A stretch of DNA of 64,000 nt from Streptomyces agglomeratus (GCF_001746415.1 NZ_MEHJ01000001.1:2997001-3061000), one strand, 5' to 3'; counted from the stretch's first letter, positions 28,919 through 38,789 are shown. Notes: generated from the sequence alone by a model not told the origin. Translations and numbers: made by a program.

Positions 28919-30454
28919 CTACGCGAACTGCTGGTTCGCCGCTCCCGTGCACGCCTGGAGCCGCAGCGGATCCTTCGCCGCCGCCAGCGTGACGCACAGG
29001 CCCGTCGAGGCCGCCGGCCGGATCGTGGAGCCGTCGCGTACGAACTGCTGGTTCGCCGCACCCGAGCAGTTCCAGAGGACCAGCCCGGCACCCGCCTGGT
29101 ACTTCGCGCCCGGTACGTCGAGGCACCGGTCGTGGCTCAGTTCCGTACGGAGCGACTTCTGGGCGGTGTCGTACCACCAGCCCTGGTTGCGCCCGCCGTG
29201 ACAGTCCCAGCCGCCCACGGCCGTCCCGTTGCGCGTCGTCGAGCCGGGCACGTCGGCGCACGTGCCCGTGGCCGCGTTCTTCAGCGGCTTGTACGCGTCG
29301 TCCCACGCCCCCGGGAAGAGCACGGGCTTCCCCGTACTGGCCGGGTCACCGCAACTCGCTTCGCGCAGCGCGGAGTTGTAGACCTGGGTGAGGCAGGAGG
29401 CGAACGCCGCGTGGCCGCGGATGTTCGGGTGGAAGGACTGGCGGACCGAGTTCGAGTCCGGCATGCCGGGCTTGGAGAGGTCGATGTACAGGCCCCGCGC
29501 CCAGGGGTCGTCCATGCAGACCTCGTGGCCGTGGAAGAGGCGGGAGTTGTCGAGATACACGGAGCCCGTGTTCGCCGCCGCGGCGCGCATCCCGCGCTCG
29601 AAGACCGGGACCGCGGTGTTGCGGCCCCAGGCCGCGTCGGAGTCGTACCCCACGCAGCCGCCCGGGATCTTGCCCGGGAAGTTCGGGTTGTCCTTGAAGT
29701 CGGGTCCGATGGGGCTCGGGTAGCCCATCACGACCATCTTGTAGTCGCCGTCCGCGTACCCCGCGCCGCGCATCACCGTCCGCAGGTCCCGGACGGTCTG
29801 CTCGACCTTGGGCACGAGCGCGTCGACGCGCCCCTGCCAGCCGGGCGCGTACTTGGGCTCGCAGGTGCCCTGGATCGTCAGCCAGCGCGTGACGCAGTCC
29901 GTCATCACCGGGCCGAACTGGAGGTCGTCGTTCGCGCCGGCCACCAGCAGGACCATCTTGATGCGGGTGTTGCGGGCCTTGACGGCCAGGTTGTCGCTCT
30001 GGACCAGCTCGTCGGCGTACTGCTTGCTGCCGCCGATCCTGATGTTTCCGGTGTACGCGCCCGAGCAGGAGACGTTGTACGTGACGTCGGCCGGTATCCC
30101 GGTGCGGTGGATCGCGGCGTCCGGCGAGCGGTGGCACCAGTTGTCGGGCCCGTTGGTGCCGGGTTCGTACGTGCCGACGCCCTCGCCGGAGATCTCGCTG
30201 TCGCCGAGCGAGATCAGCCCGGTCTTGCGCTGGTCCATGGGCCGCTCGGCCGGATCGCCGTAGAGCTTCGCGGCCTCGGCCGCGCGGACGGCCTCCAGTT
30301 CGGCCGGAAGGGGTGTCGAAGCGGGTGTGGAAGCCGTCGCGGCCCTGTCGGCGGCGGTGGCGGGGGCCGTCCCCGCCAGACTGCCGCCGATGGCGGCCGC
30401 CAGTGCGGCGGCGGCCGCGACAGTGGAGCGAAGTCTGAGCCGTGTGCGCTGCAT
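28919..30454 (-). CDS. Secreted SGNH hydrolase with ricin-type lectin domain
   Basis: This 511-residue secreted protein has a signal peptide of about 36 residues ending near TAPATAADR. An SGNH hydrolase domain (about 75-375) has block I GDSE instead of GDSL, block III VAGANDDL, and a C-terminal HPNIRGHAAF block with the catalytic Asp/His region. A ricin-B beta-trefoil (about 385-511) has the QxW-like repeats NQGWW, NQQFV and NQQFA. The lectin part should bind a glycan and the SGNH part hydrolyse esters. The function is known only at family level. It is divergent from fumC with 107 bp between them. Confidence 0.9.
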   Translation of the reverse strand: MQRTRLRLRSTVAAAAALAAAIGGSLAGTAPATAADRAATASTPASTPLPAELEAVRAAEAAKLYGDPAERPMDQRKTGLISLGDSEISGEGVGTYEPGTNGPDNWCHRSPDAAIHRTGIPADVTYNVSCSGAYTGNIRIGGSKQYADELVQSDNLAVKARNTRIKMVLLVAGANDDLQFGPVMTDCVTRWLTIQGTCEPKYAPGWQGRVDALVPKVEQTVRDLRTVMRGAGYADGDYKMVVMGYPSPIGPDFKDNPNFPGKIPGGCVGYDSDAAWGRNTAVPVFERGMRAAAANTGSVYLDNSRLFHGHEVCMDDPWARGLYIDLSKPGMPDSNSVRQSFHPNIRGHAAFASCLTQVYNSALREASCGDPASTGKPVLFPGAWDDAYKPLKNAATGTCADVPGSTTRNGTAVGGWDCHGGRNQGWWYDTAQKSLRTELSHDRCLDVPGAKYQAGAGLVLWNCSGAANQQFVRDGSTIRPAASTGLCVTLAAAKDPLRLQACTGAANQQFA

Positions 30455-30561
30455 TGCGCCTCCCCGGTTTGTTGTTACCCCCGGTATTTACTGGCGGGTA
30501 GGCGACTTGGGAATACGCAGAACAAGACAAGTGCTCAACTTTTCTGAGGAGGTACGCCACG

Positions 30562-31953
30562 ATGACGACTGACGACTACCGGATCGAGCGCGACTCGATG
30601 GGTGAGGTACGGGTGCCGGCGCACGCCAAGTGGCGCGCCCAGACCCAGCGGGCCGTGGAGAACTTCCCCGTCTCCGGACAGCGCCTGGAGCGCGCCCACA
30701 TCGAGGCGCTGGCCCGTATCAAGGCCGCTGCCGCCCTGGTCAACGCCGAACTCGGCGTGCTCGACAAGGACATCGCCCGGGCGGTCCGGGAAGCGGCCGA
30801 AGAGGTCGCGCGGGGGCGCTGGGACGACCACTTTCCCGTCGATGTCTTCCAGACCGGCTCCGGCACGTCCTCCAACATGAACATGAACGAGGTCGTCGCC
30901 ACGCTCGCCACCGAGCGTCTCGGCGGCCCGGTCCATCCCAACGACCATGTCAATGCCTCGCAGTCGTCCAACGACGTGTTTCCGTCGTCCATCCACATCG
31001 CGGCGACCGCCGCCGTCACGGGCGATCTGATCCCGGCCCTCGACCACCTCGCGGCGGCGCTGGAGCGCAAGGCGGCGGAGTTCGCGGACGTCGTCAAGTC
31101 GGGGCGTACGCACCTGATGGACGCCACGCCCGTCACCCTCGGCCAGGAGTTCAGCGGTTACGCGGCGGCCGTGCGGTACGGCGTCGAACGGCTGCGCGCC
31201 TCCCTGCCCCGCCTCGCGGAACTCCCCCTCGGCGGCACGGCCGTCGGCACCGGCATCAACACCCCGCCGGGCTTCTCGGCCGCGGTCATCGCCGAGGTTG
31301 CCCGCTCCACCGGACTGCCGCTCACCGAGGCCCGCGACCACTTCGAGGCACAGGGCGCGCGGGACGGCCTCGTCGAGACGTCCGGCCAGCTCCGTACGAT
31401 CGCGGTCTCCCTGACGAAGATCTCCAACGACCTGCGCTGGATGGCCTCGGGGCCGCGCACCGGATTGGCCGAGATCCGCCTTCCCGACCTCCAGCCGGGG
31501 TCGTCGATCATGCCGGGCAAGGTGAATCCGGTCATTCCCGAGGCCGTACTGATGGTCGCGGCCCAGGTGACGGGGAACGACGCCACGGTCGCCGCGGCCG
31601 GTGCGGCGGGCAACTTCGAGCTCAACGTCATGCTGCCCGTGATGGCCAAGAACCTGCTGGAATCGTTGCGGCTTCTCGCCAACGCCTCCCGGCTGCTGGC
31701 GGACCGTACGATCGACGGGATCACCGCCGACGTCGAACGCGCCCGCGAGTACGCGGAGTCGTCACCGTCGGTCGTCACCCCGCTCAACAAGTACATCGGC
31801 TACGAAGAGGCGGCCAAGGTCGTCAAGAAGTCCCTCGCCGAGCGCCGGACGATCCGCGAAGTCGTCCTGGAGTCCGGGTACGTCGAACGCGGTGATCTCA
31901 CCGAGCAGCAGCTCGACGAGGCGCTGGACGTGCTGCGTATGACGCACCCGTGA
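30562..31953 (+). CDS. fumC: Class II fumarate hydratase
   Basis: This 463-residue FumC starts [20 protein letters not shown] and has [14 protein letters not shown], the substrate site SSNDVFPSS and the superfamily signature [11 protein letters not shown] near residues 313-323. It is a homotetrameric, iron-free fumarase that replaces the class I enzyme under iron limitation or oxidative stress. The RBS GAGGAGG is about 10 nt upstream. A DUF402 gene follows 44 bp downstream on the same strand. Confidence 0.96.
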   Translation: MTTDDYRIERDSMGEVRVPAHAKWRAQTQRAVENFPVSGQRLERAHIEALARIKAAAALVNAELGVLDKDIARAVREAAEEVARGRWDDHFPVDVFQTGSGTSSNMNMNEVVATLATERLGGPVHPNDHVNASQSSNDVFPSSIHIAATAAVTGDLIPALDHLAAALERKAAEFADVVKSGRTHLMDATPVTLGQEFSGYAAAVRYGVERLRASLPRLAELPLGGTAVGTGINTPPGFSAAVIAEVARSTGLPLTEARDHFEAQGARDGLVETSGQLRTIAVSLTKISNDLRWMASGPRTGLAEIRLPDLQPGSSIMPGKVNPVIPEAVLMVAAQVTGNDATVAAAGAAGNFELNVMLPVMAKNLLESLRLLANASRLLADRTIDGITADVERAREYAESSPSVVTPLNKYIGYEEAAKVVKKSLAERRTIREVVLESGYVERGDLTEQQLDEALDVLRMTHP

Positions 31954-31997
31954 CCTCGGTCGCAGCAGTCGGCGGAACGTACTCCTAAGATCTGCTC

Positions 31998-32672
31998 ATG
32001 ACAGCTACGGCAGGCGGTGCGGGCGGGGCGCGTTGGGCGCCGGGGGACCACATCCTCTGGCGCTATCGCGGCAACGCCTCCGACCGCATCCACATCTGCC
32101 GCCCCGTCACGGTCGTCCGCGACACCGACGAGCTGCTCGCGGTGTGGATGGCGCCGGGCACGCAGTGCGTGCGGCCGGTGCTCGCGGACGGCACGCCGGT
32201 GCACGAGGAGCCGCTGGCCACCCGGTACACGGCGCCGCGGACCACGACCACCTCGCGGTGGTGGGGCACCGGCGTACTGAAGCTGGCGCGGCCGGGCGAC
32301 CCGTGGTCGGTGTGGCTGTTCTGGGAACGGGGCTGGCGGTTCAAGAACTGGTACGTGAACCTGGAGGAGCCGCGCACCCGCTGGTCGGGCGGCGTCGACT
32401 CCGAGGACCACTTCCTCGACATCTCCGTGCACCCGGACCGCGCCTGGTGCTGGCTCGACGAGGACGAGTTCGAGCAGGCCCGGCGGGTGGGGCTGCTGAG
32501 CGACGCGCAGGCCCGGCAGGTACGGGAGGCGGGGCGAGCGGCGGTCGGCCTGATCACCGCGTGGGGCGCCCCGTTCCGTGACGGCTGGGAGAACTGGCGG
32601 CCCGATCCCAGGTGGGCCGTTCCCCGGTTGCCCGATGACTGGGACCGCACTCCTGTTCACATGGCTCCGTGA
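31998..32672 (+). CDS. DUF402 (FomD-barrel-like) protein
   Basis: This 224-residue protein has a DUF402 domain (about 75-190) with VWLFWERGWRFKNWYVNLEEP and TRWSGGVDSEDHFLDISVHPDR, the His/Asp cluster that binds metal in the FomD nucleoside-diphosphatase family. Pairing with FumC could be incidental. It has a possible nucleoside-diphosphate hydrolase activity, inferred only from the fold. No signal peptide is visible. Confidence 0.85.
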   Translation: MTATAGGAGGARWAPGDHILWRYRGNASDRIHICRPVTVVRDTDELLAVWMAPGTQCVRPVLADGTPVHEEPLATRYTAPRTTTTSRWWGTGVLKLARPGDPWSVWLFWERGWRFKNWYVNLEEPRTRWSGGVDSEDHFLDISVHPDRAWCWLDEDEFEQARRVGLLSDAQARQVREAGRAAVGLITAWGAPFRDGWENWRPDPRWAVPRLPDDWDRTPVHMAP

Positions 32673-32809
32673 GACCCTTGATAGGCCCCCATGGGTCAAA
32701 CGTAGGATCGCCTTCCGCAACACTGAGCGCACTGTGCGCACCGGTCCCGCTCTCAACTGGCGGGCCCGGCGCACAGCCTGACCGTAAGTCACCACAGGGG
32801 GGTGGAGCC

Positions 32810-32938
32810 GTGCCGGAGAGCAAGTCTGCCGGGTTCGGGGGCCACCGTCCTGTCGAGGCCGCCCGCAGAGCGGGTATATCGCCACACGAAGCGATTGCAT
32901 CGCACAAGCTCCCCGGACGGACGGAACCCCACGCGTGA
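32810..32938 (+). CDS. Possible 42-residue ORF translationally coupled to the SpoIIE phosphatase
   Basis: GTG at 32810, with GGTGGAGCC upstream, opens a 42-codon frame (VPESKSAGFGGHRPVEAARRAG … PGRTEPHA). Its TGA overlaps the GTG start of the next gene (GTGA at 32935-32938). The overlap and spacing are what translational coupling would produce, but no homologue is recognised and the protein has no domain or membrane segment. It could be a short leader-type ORF. The 136 bp before it (32673-32809) show nothing else. Confidence 0.45.
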   Translation: MPESKSAGFGGHRPVEAARRAGISPHEAIASHKLPGRTEPHA

Positions 32939-34779
32939 CGGAGCACCAGTCCACCTCGCACGAAGGCCGGCAGCCACTGGTTGCCAGGCCGCACGAGCGC
33001 ACCCGGCCACGGCAGGAGGAGGTTCCGGCAGTGCCGAGTCCAGCGCACGCTCCCACTCCGGCCACCGGCGGTGTCCCGGAGCCGGCCGGGGCTGCCAGGA
33101 GTGAGGGGGACCGGCTCCGCTTCGTGGGCGCCGCGACGCGGCGGATCGCCCGGGGCATCGACCTCGACGAGATCGTGCTCGGCCTGTGCCGGGCGTCCGT
33201 GCCGACCTTCACCGACGCGATCCTCGTGTACCTGCGCGACCCGCTGCCGGTCGGCGACGAACGCCCCGCCGTACCGTTCATGCTGCGCCTGCGCCGCACC
33301 GACCGGCTGCGTTTAGCGGACGACGGGGCCGAGGAGATCGACCTCCAGGCCGAGCCGCTGCCCGCCCCGCAGCTGTGCGAGGTACGCAGCGGAGGCGCCC
33401 TCGCCGAGGTGCTCAGAGGCGTACGCCCGGTGTTCGGCGACTCCGCCTCCGCGCGGGCGGCCATGTCCGAACTGCTCGGCGAGGCCATGGGACTGCCGTC
33501 CGGTCGCCGCGCGATCCTCGCGCCGCTGCGCGGCCGTCGCCGGGTGATCGGCGCGGCCGTGTTCCTGCGCCGCCCGGAGCGCCCGGCCTTCGAGGCGAAC
33601 GACCTGCTGGTCGCCGCCCAGTTGGCGACGCACACGGCGCTCGGGATCGACAAGGCCGTGCTGTACGGGCGCGAGGCGTACATCGCCGACGAGCTCCAGC
33701 GCACGATGCTGCCCGACTCGCTCCCGCAGCCGACCGGCGTCAAGCTGGCCTCCCGGTACCTGCCGGCCGCCGAGACGGCCCGCGTCGGCGGCGACTGGTA
33801 CGACGCGATCCCGCTGCCGGGCAGCCGCGTCGCGCTGGTCGTCGGTGACGTCATGGGCCACTCCATGACGTCCGCCGCGATCATGGGCCAGCTGCGGACG
33901 ACGGCGCAGACCCTCGCCGGTCTCGACCTGCCGCCGCAGGAGGTCCTGCACCACCTCGACGAGCAGGCGCAGCGGCTCGGTTCCGACCGCATGGCGACCT
34001 GCCTGTACTGCGTCTACGACCCGGTCTCGCACCGCATCACCATCGCCAACGCGGGCCACCCGCCGCCCGTGCTGCTGCACCTGGGCGGCCGGGCCGAGGT
34101 GCTGCGGGTGCCGCCGGGTGCGCCCATCGGCGTAGGCGGGGTGGACTTCGAGGCGGTGGAGCTGGACGCCCCGGCGGGCGCCACTCTCCTGCTGTACACC
34201 GACGGCCTGGTCGAGTCGCGGCTGCGGGACGTGTGGACGGGCATCGAGCAGTTGCGGGAGCGGCTGGCCGCCACCGCGCAGCTGACGGGTCCCGACCACT
34301 CGCCGCCGCTGGAAGCCCTGTGCGACGACGTACTCGACATGCTCGGTCCCGGTGACCGGGACGACGACATCGCGCTGCTCGCGGCCCGCTTCGACGGGAT
34401 CGCGCCGAGCGATGTCGCGTACTGGTTCCTGGAGCCGGAGGAGCAGGCGCCCGGCCGGGCCCGCAGGCTGGCGCGTCGCGCGCTGGCCCGCTGGGGTCTG
34501 GAGGAGCTGAGCGACTCGGTGGAGCTGCTGGTCAGCGAGGTGGTGACGAACGCGGTGCGGTACGCCGAGCGGCCGGTGACGCTGCGGTTGCTGCGTACGG
34601 ACGTACTGCGCTGCGAGGTCGGTGACGACTCGCCGCAGCTGCCGAGGCAGCGGCGGGCCCGGGACACGGACGAGGGCGGCCGCGGGCTGTTCCTGGTGAA
34701 CCGGCTGGCGAGACGGTGGGGCGCCACACGCCTGTCGTCCGGCAAGGTGGTCTGGTTCGAGCTGGCCACCCGCCCGTAG
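32935..34779 (+). CDS. GAF-SpoIIE phosphatase-HATPase protein
   Basis: This 614-residue cytosolic protein has a Pro/His-rich N-terminus and a GAF-like sensory region (about 60-235). A SpoIIE/PP2C phosphatase (about 250-470) has the metal motif GGDWYDAI at 285 and VVGDVMGHS. An RsbW-type HATPase (about 490-612) has SEVVTNAVRYAER near 536 and DTDEGGRGLFLVN. The overall layout is that of the 878-residue protein at 1472-4108 without the PAS domains. It should regulate a sigma-factor partner switch. The start GTG overlaps a tiny upstream frame. Confidence 0.92.
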   Translation: MTEHQSTSHEGRQPLVARPHERTRPRQEEVPAVPSPAHAPTPATGGVPEPAGAARSEGDRLRFVGAATRRIARGIDLDEIVLGLCRASVPTFTDAILVYLRDPLPVGDERPAVPFMLRLRRTDRLRLADDGAEEIDLQAEPLPAPQLCEVRSGGALAEVLRGVRPVFGDSASARAAMSELLGEAMGLPSGRRAILAPLRGRRRVIGAAVFLRRPERPAFEANDLLVAAQLATHTALGIDKAVLYGREAYIADELQRTMLPDSLPQPTGVKLASRYLPAAETARVGGDWYDAIPLPGSRVALVVGDVMGHSMTSAAIMGQLRTTAQTLAGLDLPPQEVLHHLDEQAQRLGSDRMATCLYCVYDPVSHRITIANAGHPPPVLLHLGGRAEVLRVPPGAPIGVGGVDFEAVELDAPAGATLLLYTDGLVESRLRDVWTGIEQLRERLAATAQLTGPDHSPPLEALCDDVLDMLGPGDRDDDIALLAARFDGIAPSDVAYWFLEPEEQAPGRARRLARRALARWGLEELSDSVELLVSEVVTNAVRYAERPVTLRLLRTDVLRCEVGDDSPQLPRQRRARDTDEGGRGLFLVNRLARRWGATRLSSGKVVWFELATRP

Positions 34780-34795
34780 GCGCGCGCTGTACACA

Positions 34796-34833
34796 CGGCT
34801 GCGGCGGACACCCGGAGGTGTCCGCCGCAGCCG
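34796..34833. terminator. Perfect 17-bp hairpin terminator
   Basis: 34796-34812 pairs perfectly with 34817-34833 around a CGGA loop, then TTTCG follows. It lies 17 bp after the phosphatase stop and 41 bp before the convergent PBP stop, so it serves both. Confidence 0.88.
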
Positions 34834-34873
34834 TTTCGTCTTTCGTCCGGTACTTCTCCCGCGCGTGTGTCCG

Positions 34874-37198
34874 TCAGGGCCTGGGCGGTACGAAGTCGCC
34901 GTTGGGGCCTCGGGCGTCTCCGTCGCCTCCCCCGTCCGCGCCGCCGTCCGCGCCGCCGTCGGCTCCCCCGTCCGCGCCGCCGTCCGCCCCGCCGTCGGAG
35001 CCTTCGTTGTCACCGCCGGGGTCCGGCGGGCCGATCGTGATGGGCGGCGGCGAGGTGGAGGGCGTGCTGGACGGCGACGTCGGCGGTGTGCTGGACGGCG
35101 TCGTGGAGGGCGTGCTGGACGGCGTCGTCGGCGGTGTGCTGGACGGCGTCGCCGAGGGCTTGCTCGGGGTGACGGTCGGGTCGGGGGTGTCGCTCGGCGG
35201 GGGCACGTAGGCGTCGTCCGGGTCGATCTCCAGGTCGAAGTCGGCGTCGGAGCCGCCGCCGAGGGCGCCGAGGGTGTAGTCCCCCCAGATACTGGCGGGG
35301 AAGCCGCCTCCGCTGGCCCGGCCCGCGTTGGCCGTACCGGTCAGGGAGACCTGCCCGCCGCCCGGCTTCGTGGACTCACCGAAGAGGGCTACGGCGGTGG
35401 AGAGTTCCGGGGTGTAGCCCACGAACCAGGCCGACCGGTTCTTCTCCGACGTACCGGTCTTGCCGGCCGCGTTGTAGTTGGGGCTGGCGGCCCGGGCACC
35501 CGTACCGCTCTCCACCACTCCGGTGAGCACCTTGGTCACGCTGTCCGCCGTCGAACGGTCGAGGACCCGCTCTTCGGCCGGCTCGGGCATCTCGACGCGG
35601 CCGCCCGGGCGGTCCTTGTGCTCGGCGGACTTCACGATGGTCGGCGTGACCTTCTTGCCGTGGTTGTCGAGCGTCGCGTAGACGCTCGCCATGTCCATCG
35701 TGCTGGCGCCCATCACGCCGAGGGACATGGCGGGACGCTCGTCGAAGCCGCCCTTGTCCTCCATGCCCATGTCGAGCGCGGTCTCCTTGACGCGCGGGGC
35801 GCCGACGTCCACGAGCATCTGCGCGAAGACGGAGTTGACCGAGTTCTGCATGGCCTGCTGGACCGAGATCTGTCCGTAGCTCTTGCCCAGGTCGTTCTGC
35901 GGGGCGAAGGGGGTGGTGCTGCCCTTCACGGGGCGTCTGCTCGTGCCGTCGTAGATGGTGCTGGGCGTGATCGGGATGCCGCTCTGCGTCTTGGAGTTGC
36001 TCTCCAGGGCGGCGGCGAGGACGACGGGCTTGAACGTGGAGGCCGGCTGGTAGTCGGACCGCGTGGCGTTGTTGAAGTAGTGCTTGGTGGCGTCCACGCC
36101 TCCGTACATCGCGACGATCTTGCCGGTCTTCGGGTCCACCGAGGTAGCACCGGCCTGGAGTGTGGCGTCGACCTTGTTCTTCTTGCGGTCGAGCTTGGAC
36201 TCCAGCTGCCGTTCGACCGCCTTCTCCAGCGCCTTCTGGCGCTTCTCGTCGACGTTGAGCGTGATCGTCCATCCGCCCGCGTCGAACTCGGCCTCGCTGA
36301 CGCCCTGTTTCCGCAGCTCGGCCTTCGCGGCGTCGACCAGGTAACCGGTCTGGCCCTCCATACCGGCGGCGCCCTTGGGGTCGCGCGGTATGGGGAACTT
36401 CATGGCGTCGCGCGCGGACCGGTCCAGCTCGTTCATCTCGATCATGTTGTCGAGGACGTAGTTCCAGCGCGCCGTGACCAGCTTCTTGCTGGTGGGGCTC
36501 GCCACCGCCCAGTCGTACTGGCTGGGGGCCTGGAGGAGCGCCGCGAGGTAAGCGCCCTGCTCGACGGACAGCTTCTCGGCGTCGACGCTGTAGTACGCCT
36601 GGGCCGCGGCCTGGATGCCGTACGCGCCCCGTCCGAAGTAGCTGGTGTTGAGATACCCGGCCAGGATGTCCGGCTTCTTGTACTTCCGGTCCACCTTGAT
36701 GGAGATCACAAGCTCCCTGAGCTTGCGGGTGACCGTCTGGTCCTGGGTCAGGTAGTAGTTCTTGACGTACTGCTGGGTGATGGTCGAGCCGCCCTGCTTG
36801 CCCTTGCCCGTGAGGGTGTTGAGCAGGCCGCGGGCGGTGCCCTTGAAGTCGACGCCGGAGTCCTTGTAGAAGTTCTGGTTCTCGGCGGCGACGAAGGCGG
36901 TCTGTACGTCCTTGGGGATCTTGGCGAGCGGAAGTATCTCGCGGTTGACCTTGCCGGACCGGGCCATGATCTTGCCGCTGCTGTACTTGTAGACGTTGCT
37001 CTGGAGCTTGGCCTCGGCGTTGGCCGCCGGTACGGGCACCCATATGTACAGCGCCACGAAGACGCCCATGAGGAGCAGGCAAAGCCCGAAGAAGGTACCC
37101 AGCATCTTCTTCCAGGTGAAGAAGCGGCGTATGCCACCCGCCTTCTTCGCCCGGCGCGCACCGCGCTTCGCGTTCTGTCGCGCTTCTGCTCGGCCCAT
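34874..37198 (-). CDS. Class A penicillin-binding protein (bifunctional transglycosylase/transpeptidase)
   Basis: This 774-residue type II membrane protein has a basic cytoplasmic head and one transmembrane segment (about 33-54). The glycosyltransferase-51 domain (about 75-270) has its catalytic E106 in AAENQNFY and GGSTITQQYVKN. The transpeptidase domain (about 345-640) has the acyl site S387-T-F-K390, S453-V-N455 and K580-T-G582. The tail after 660 is a low-complexity Thr/Pro/Ser stretch, then repeated DGGADGG units. It polymerises and cross-links peptidoglycan at the cell surface. It corresponds in place to the S. coelicolor class A PBP I recall as SCO5039. The tail is encoded by tandem DNA repeats. 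Confidence 0.96.
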   Translation of the reverse strand: MGRAEARQNAKRGARRAKKAGGIRRFFTWKKMLGTFFGLCLLLMGVFVALYIWVPVPAANAEAKLQSNVYKYSSGKIMARSGKVNREILPLAKIPKDVQTAFVAAENQNFYKDSGVDFKGTARGLLNTLTGKGKQGGSTITQQYVKNYYLTQDQTVTRKLRELVISIKVDRKYKKPDILAGYLNTSYFGRGAYGIQAAAQAYYSVDAEKLSVEQGAYLAALLQAPSQYDWAVASPTSKKLVTARWNYVLDNMIEMNELDRSARDAMKFPIPRDPKGAAGMEGQTGYLVDAAKAELRKQGVSEAEFDAGGWTITLNVDEKRQKALEKAVERQLESKLDRKKNKVDATLQAGATSVDPKTGKIVAMYGGVDATKHYFNNATRSDYQPASTFKPVVLAAALESNSKTQSGIPITPSTIYDGTSRRPVKGSTTPFAPQNDLGKSYGQISVQQAMQNSVNSVFAQMLVDVGAPRVKETALDMGMEDKGGFDERPAMSLGVMGASTMDMASVYATLDNHGKKVTPTIVKSAEHKDRPGGRVEMPEPAEERVLDRSTADSVTKVLTGVVESGTGARAASPNYNAAGKTGTSEKNRSAWFVGYTPELSTAVALFGESTKPGGGQVSLTGTANAGRASGGGFPASIWGDYTLGALGGGSDADFDLEIDPDDAYVPPPSDTPDPTVTPSKPSATPSSTPPTTPSSTPSTTPSSTPPTSPSSTPSTSPPPITIGPPDPGGDNEGSDGGADGGADGGADGGADGGADGGGDGDARGPNGDFVPPRP
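35055..35150. repeat. Tandem 24-bp repeat (four copies) in the PBP tail
   Basis: Four 24-bp units occur head to tail, alternating gtggagggcgtgctg and gtcggcggtgtgctg variants. In the coding strand they spell TPPTSPSS/TPSTTPSS. A second block with 12-bp units near 34937-35000 encodes ADGG repeats. Copy number could vary between strains without a frameshift. Confidence 0.85.
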
Positions 37199-37383
37199 TA
37201 CTCCGTAACTCCGCTCATCGAGCCCCCGGATGTCAGCTCAAGAAGCTAACACCGCACCTGCGGACAAAGGACTGCCGATCCTGTCTTTTCCGTACGTGAC
37301 AATCAGCACCCGTCTCTCTGGAACCGACTCCTGAGGGGCCTCCAGGGTTGCGAAGGCCGCCGCACGGGTTTATGGTCCTCAAA

Positions 37384-37399
37384 AAAGTGATATCACTTT
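37384..37399. promoter_or_regulatory. 16-bp perfect palindrome, candidate operator of the SPFH-RHH operon
   Basis: AAAGTGATATCACTTT is a perfect inverted repeat 49-64 nt before the SPFH start, in otherwise GC-rich DNA. The SPFH gene is followed by an overlapping ribbon-helix-helix gene, the class of protein that binds such short symmetric sites. The palindrome overlaps where a promoter -10/-35 region would lie. Confidence 0.65.
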
Positions 37400-37447
37400 G
37401 ATAGACCAGCCGAACCGACGATCACCGCACGAAACCGGGGGACCACC

Positions 37448-38410
37448 ATGCCCGCCACCGAACCCGCGACCAGCACGTCCGCACCCGCCCCGTCCGCACC
37501 CGCCGACCTGCCCGACATGCCCGCGCCACGCGTCCGCGAGAGGGCGGCGCACAGCATCGGCGGCGGCCTCGCTCTGCTCCTCGGCCTGCTCGGCCTGCTC
37601 GCGGGGGCGGGTCTCATCGCCGCCGGCGCCACGTTCGACTCGACGGGCCCGAAGGCCGCACTGATCATCGCGGGCATACTGGTCGCCTTCGCGGCCTTCC
37701 TCGCGATGTGCGGCCTCAACATGGTCGCGCCGGGCGAGGCACGCGTCGTCCAGCTCTTCGGGCGCTACCGGGGCACCATCCGCACCGACGGACTGCGCTG
37801 GGTCAACCCGCTGACCACCCGCTCGAAGATCTCGACCCGGATCAGGAACCACGAGACGGCGGTCCTGAAGGTCAACGACGCCTACGGCAACCCGATCGAG
37901 CTCGCCGCGGTGGTGGTCTGGAAGGTGGAGGACACCGCCCAGGCGACGTTCGAGGTCGACGACTTCCTGGAGTTCGTCGCCACGCAGACGGAGGCCGCCG
38001 TACGGCACATCGCGATCGAGTACCCGTACGACGCACACGACGAGGGCGGCCTGTCGCTGCGCGGCAACGCCGAGGAGATCACCGAGAAGCTCGCGGTCGA
38101 ACTGCACGCGCGGGTCGAGGCGGCCGGCGTCCACATCATCGAGTCCCGCTTCACCCACCTCGCGTACGCACCCGAGATCGCCTCCGCGATGCTCCAGCGG
38201 CAGCAGGCCGGGGCGGTCGTCGCGGCGCGCAAGCTGATCGTCGAGGGCGCGGTGGGGATGGTCGAGATGGCCCTCGACCGGATCACCGAGCACGACATCG
38301 TCGAAATGGACTCCGAGCGCCGGGCGGCGATGGTGAGCAACCTCATGGTGGTGCTGTGCGGCGACCGGGCCGCGCAGCCGGTCCTCAACACCGGCACGCT
38401 CTACCAGTGA
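37448..38410 (+). CDS. SPFH/band-7 domain membrane protein
   Basis: This 320-residue protein has two hydrophobic segments (about 42-62 and 70-92) and then an SPFH domain with [52 protein letters not shown] and a helical C-terminal half ([29 protein letters not shown]). SPFH proteins oligomerise in the membrane and are linked to envelope stress or protein-quality control. The last 4 nt overlap the next gene (GTGA), so the two are translationally coupled. Confidence 0.92.
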   Translation: MPATEPATSTSAPAPSAPADLPDMPAPRVRERAAHSIGGGLALLLGLLGLLAGAGLIAAGATFDSTGPKAALIIAGILVAFAAFLAMCGLNMVAPGEARVVQLFGRYRGTIRTDGLRWVNPLTTRSKISTRIRNHETAVLKVNDAYGNPIELAAVVVWKVEDTAQATFEVDDFLEFVATQTEAAVRHIAIEYPYDAHDEGGLSLRGNAEEITEKLAVELHARVEAAGVHIIESRFTHLAYAPEIASAMLQRQQAGAVVAARKLIVEGAVGMVEMALDRITEHDIVEMDSERRAAMVSNLMVVLCGDRAAQPVLNTGTLYQ

Positions 38411-38664
38411 CGGACGAGGCCCCGCGACGGAAGCAGCCGCAGCAGCAGCGGAAGCAGGTGCTGCTGCGGCTGGACCCGGCCGTGTACGACGCGCTGGCCC
38501 GGTGGGCGTCGGACGAGCTGCGCAGCGCCAACGCGCAGATCGAGTTCCTGCTGCGGCGCGCGCTGTCGGAGTCCGGCCGCCTTCCGGGCGGCGCCGGGCC
38601 GATCCCCCGGCGGGGGCGGCCCCCCAAAACACGGGACGCGGGTCAGGAACCCCGGGAGGAGTAG
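38407..38664 (+). CDS. Ribbon-helix-helix (Arc/CopG-like) protein
   Basis: This 85-residue protein starts at a GTG overlapping the SPFH stop. The central VLLRLDPAVYDALARWASDELRSANAQIEFLLRRAL is an Arc-type strand-helix-helix, and both tails are basic (RRKQPQQQRKQ; PPKTRD). It probably binds DNA. The palindrome 5' of the operon is the best candidate site, which would make this an autoregulated pair. It might also tether to the SPFH membrane protein. Confidence 0.85.
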   Translation: MTDEAPRRKQPQQQRKQVLLRLDPAVYDALARWASDELRSANAQIEFLLRRALSESGRLPGGAGPIPRRGRPPKTRDAGQEPREE

Positions 38665-38789
38665 GCCGGGGCCGGCGGGGGTGTTCCCTGCCCGCCCCTT
38701 CCCGAACCGGGGCTCCGACCCGGATTCCGCCCTCCGGGGGCCACCTCGACTATGCACGCCATGTATACGCACTGGGTATCGTGCAGCGC

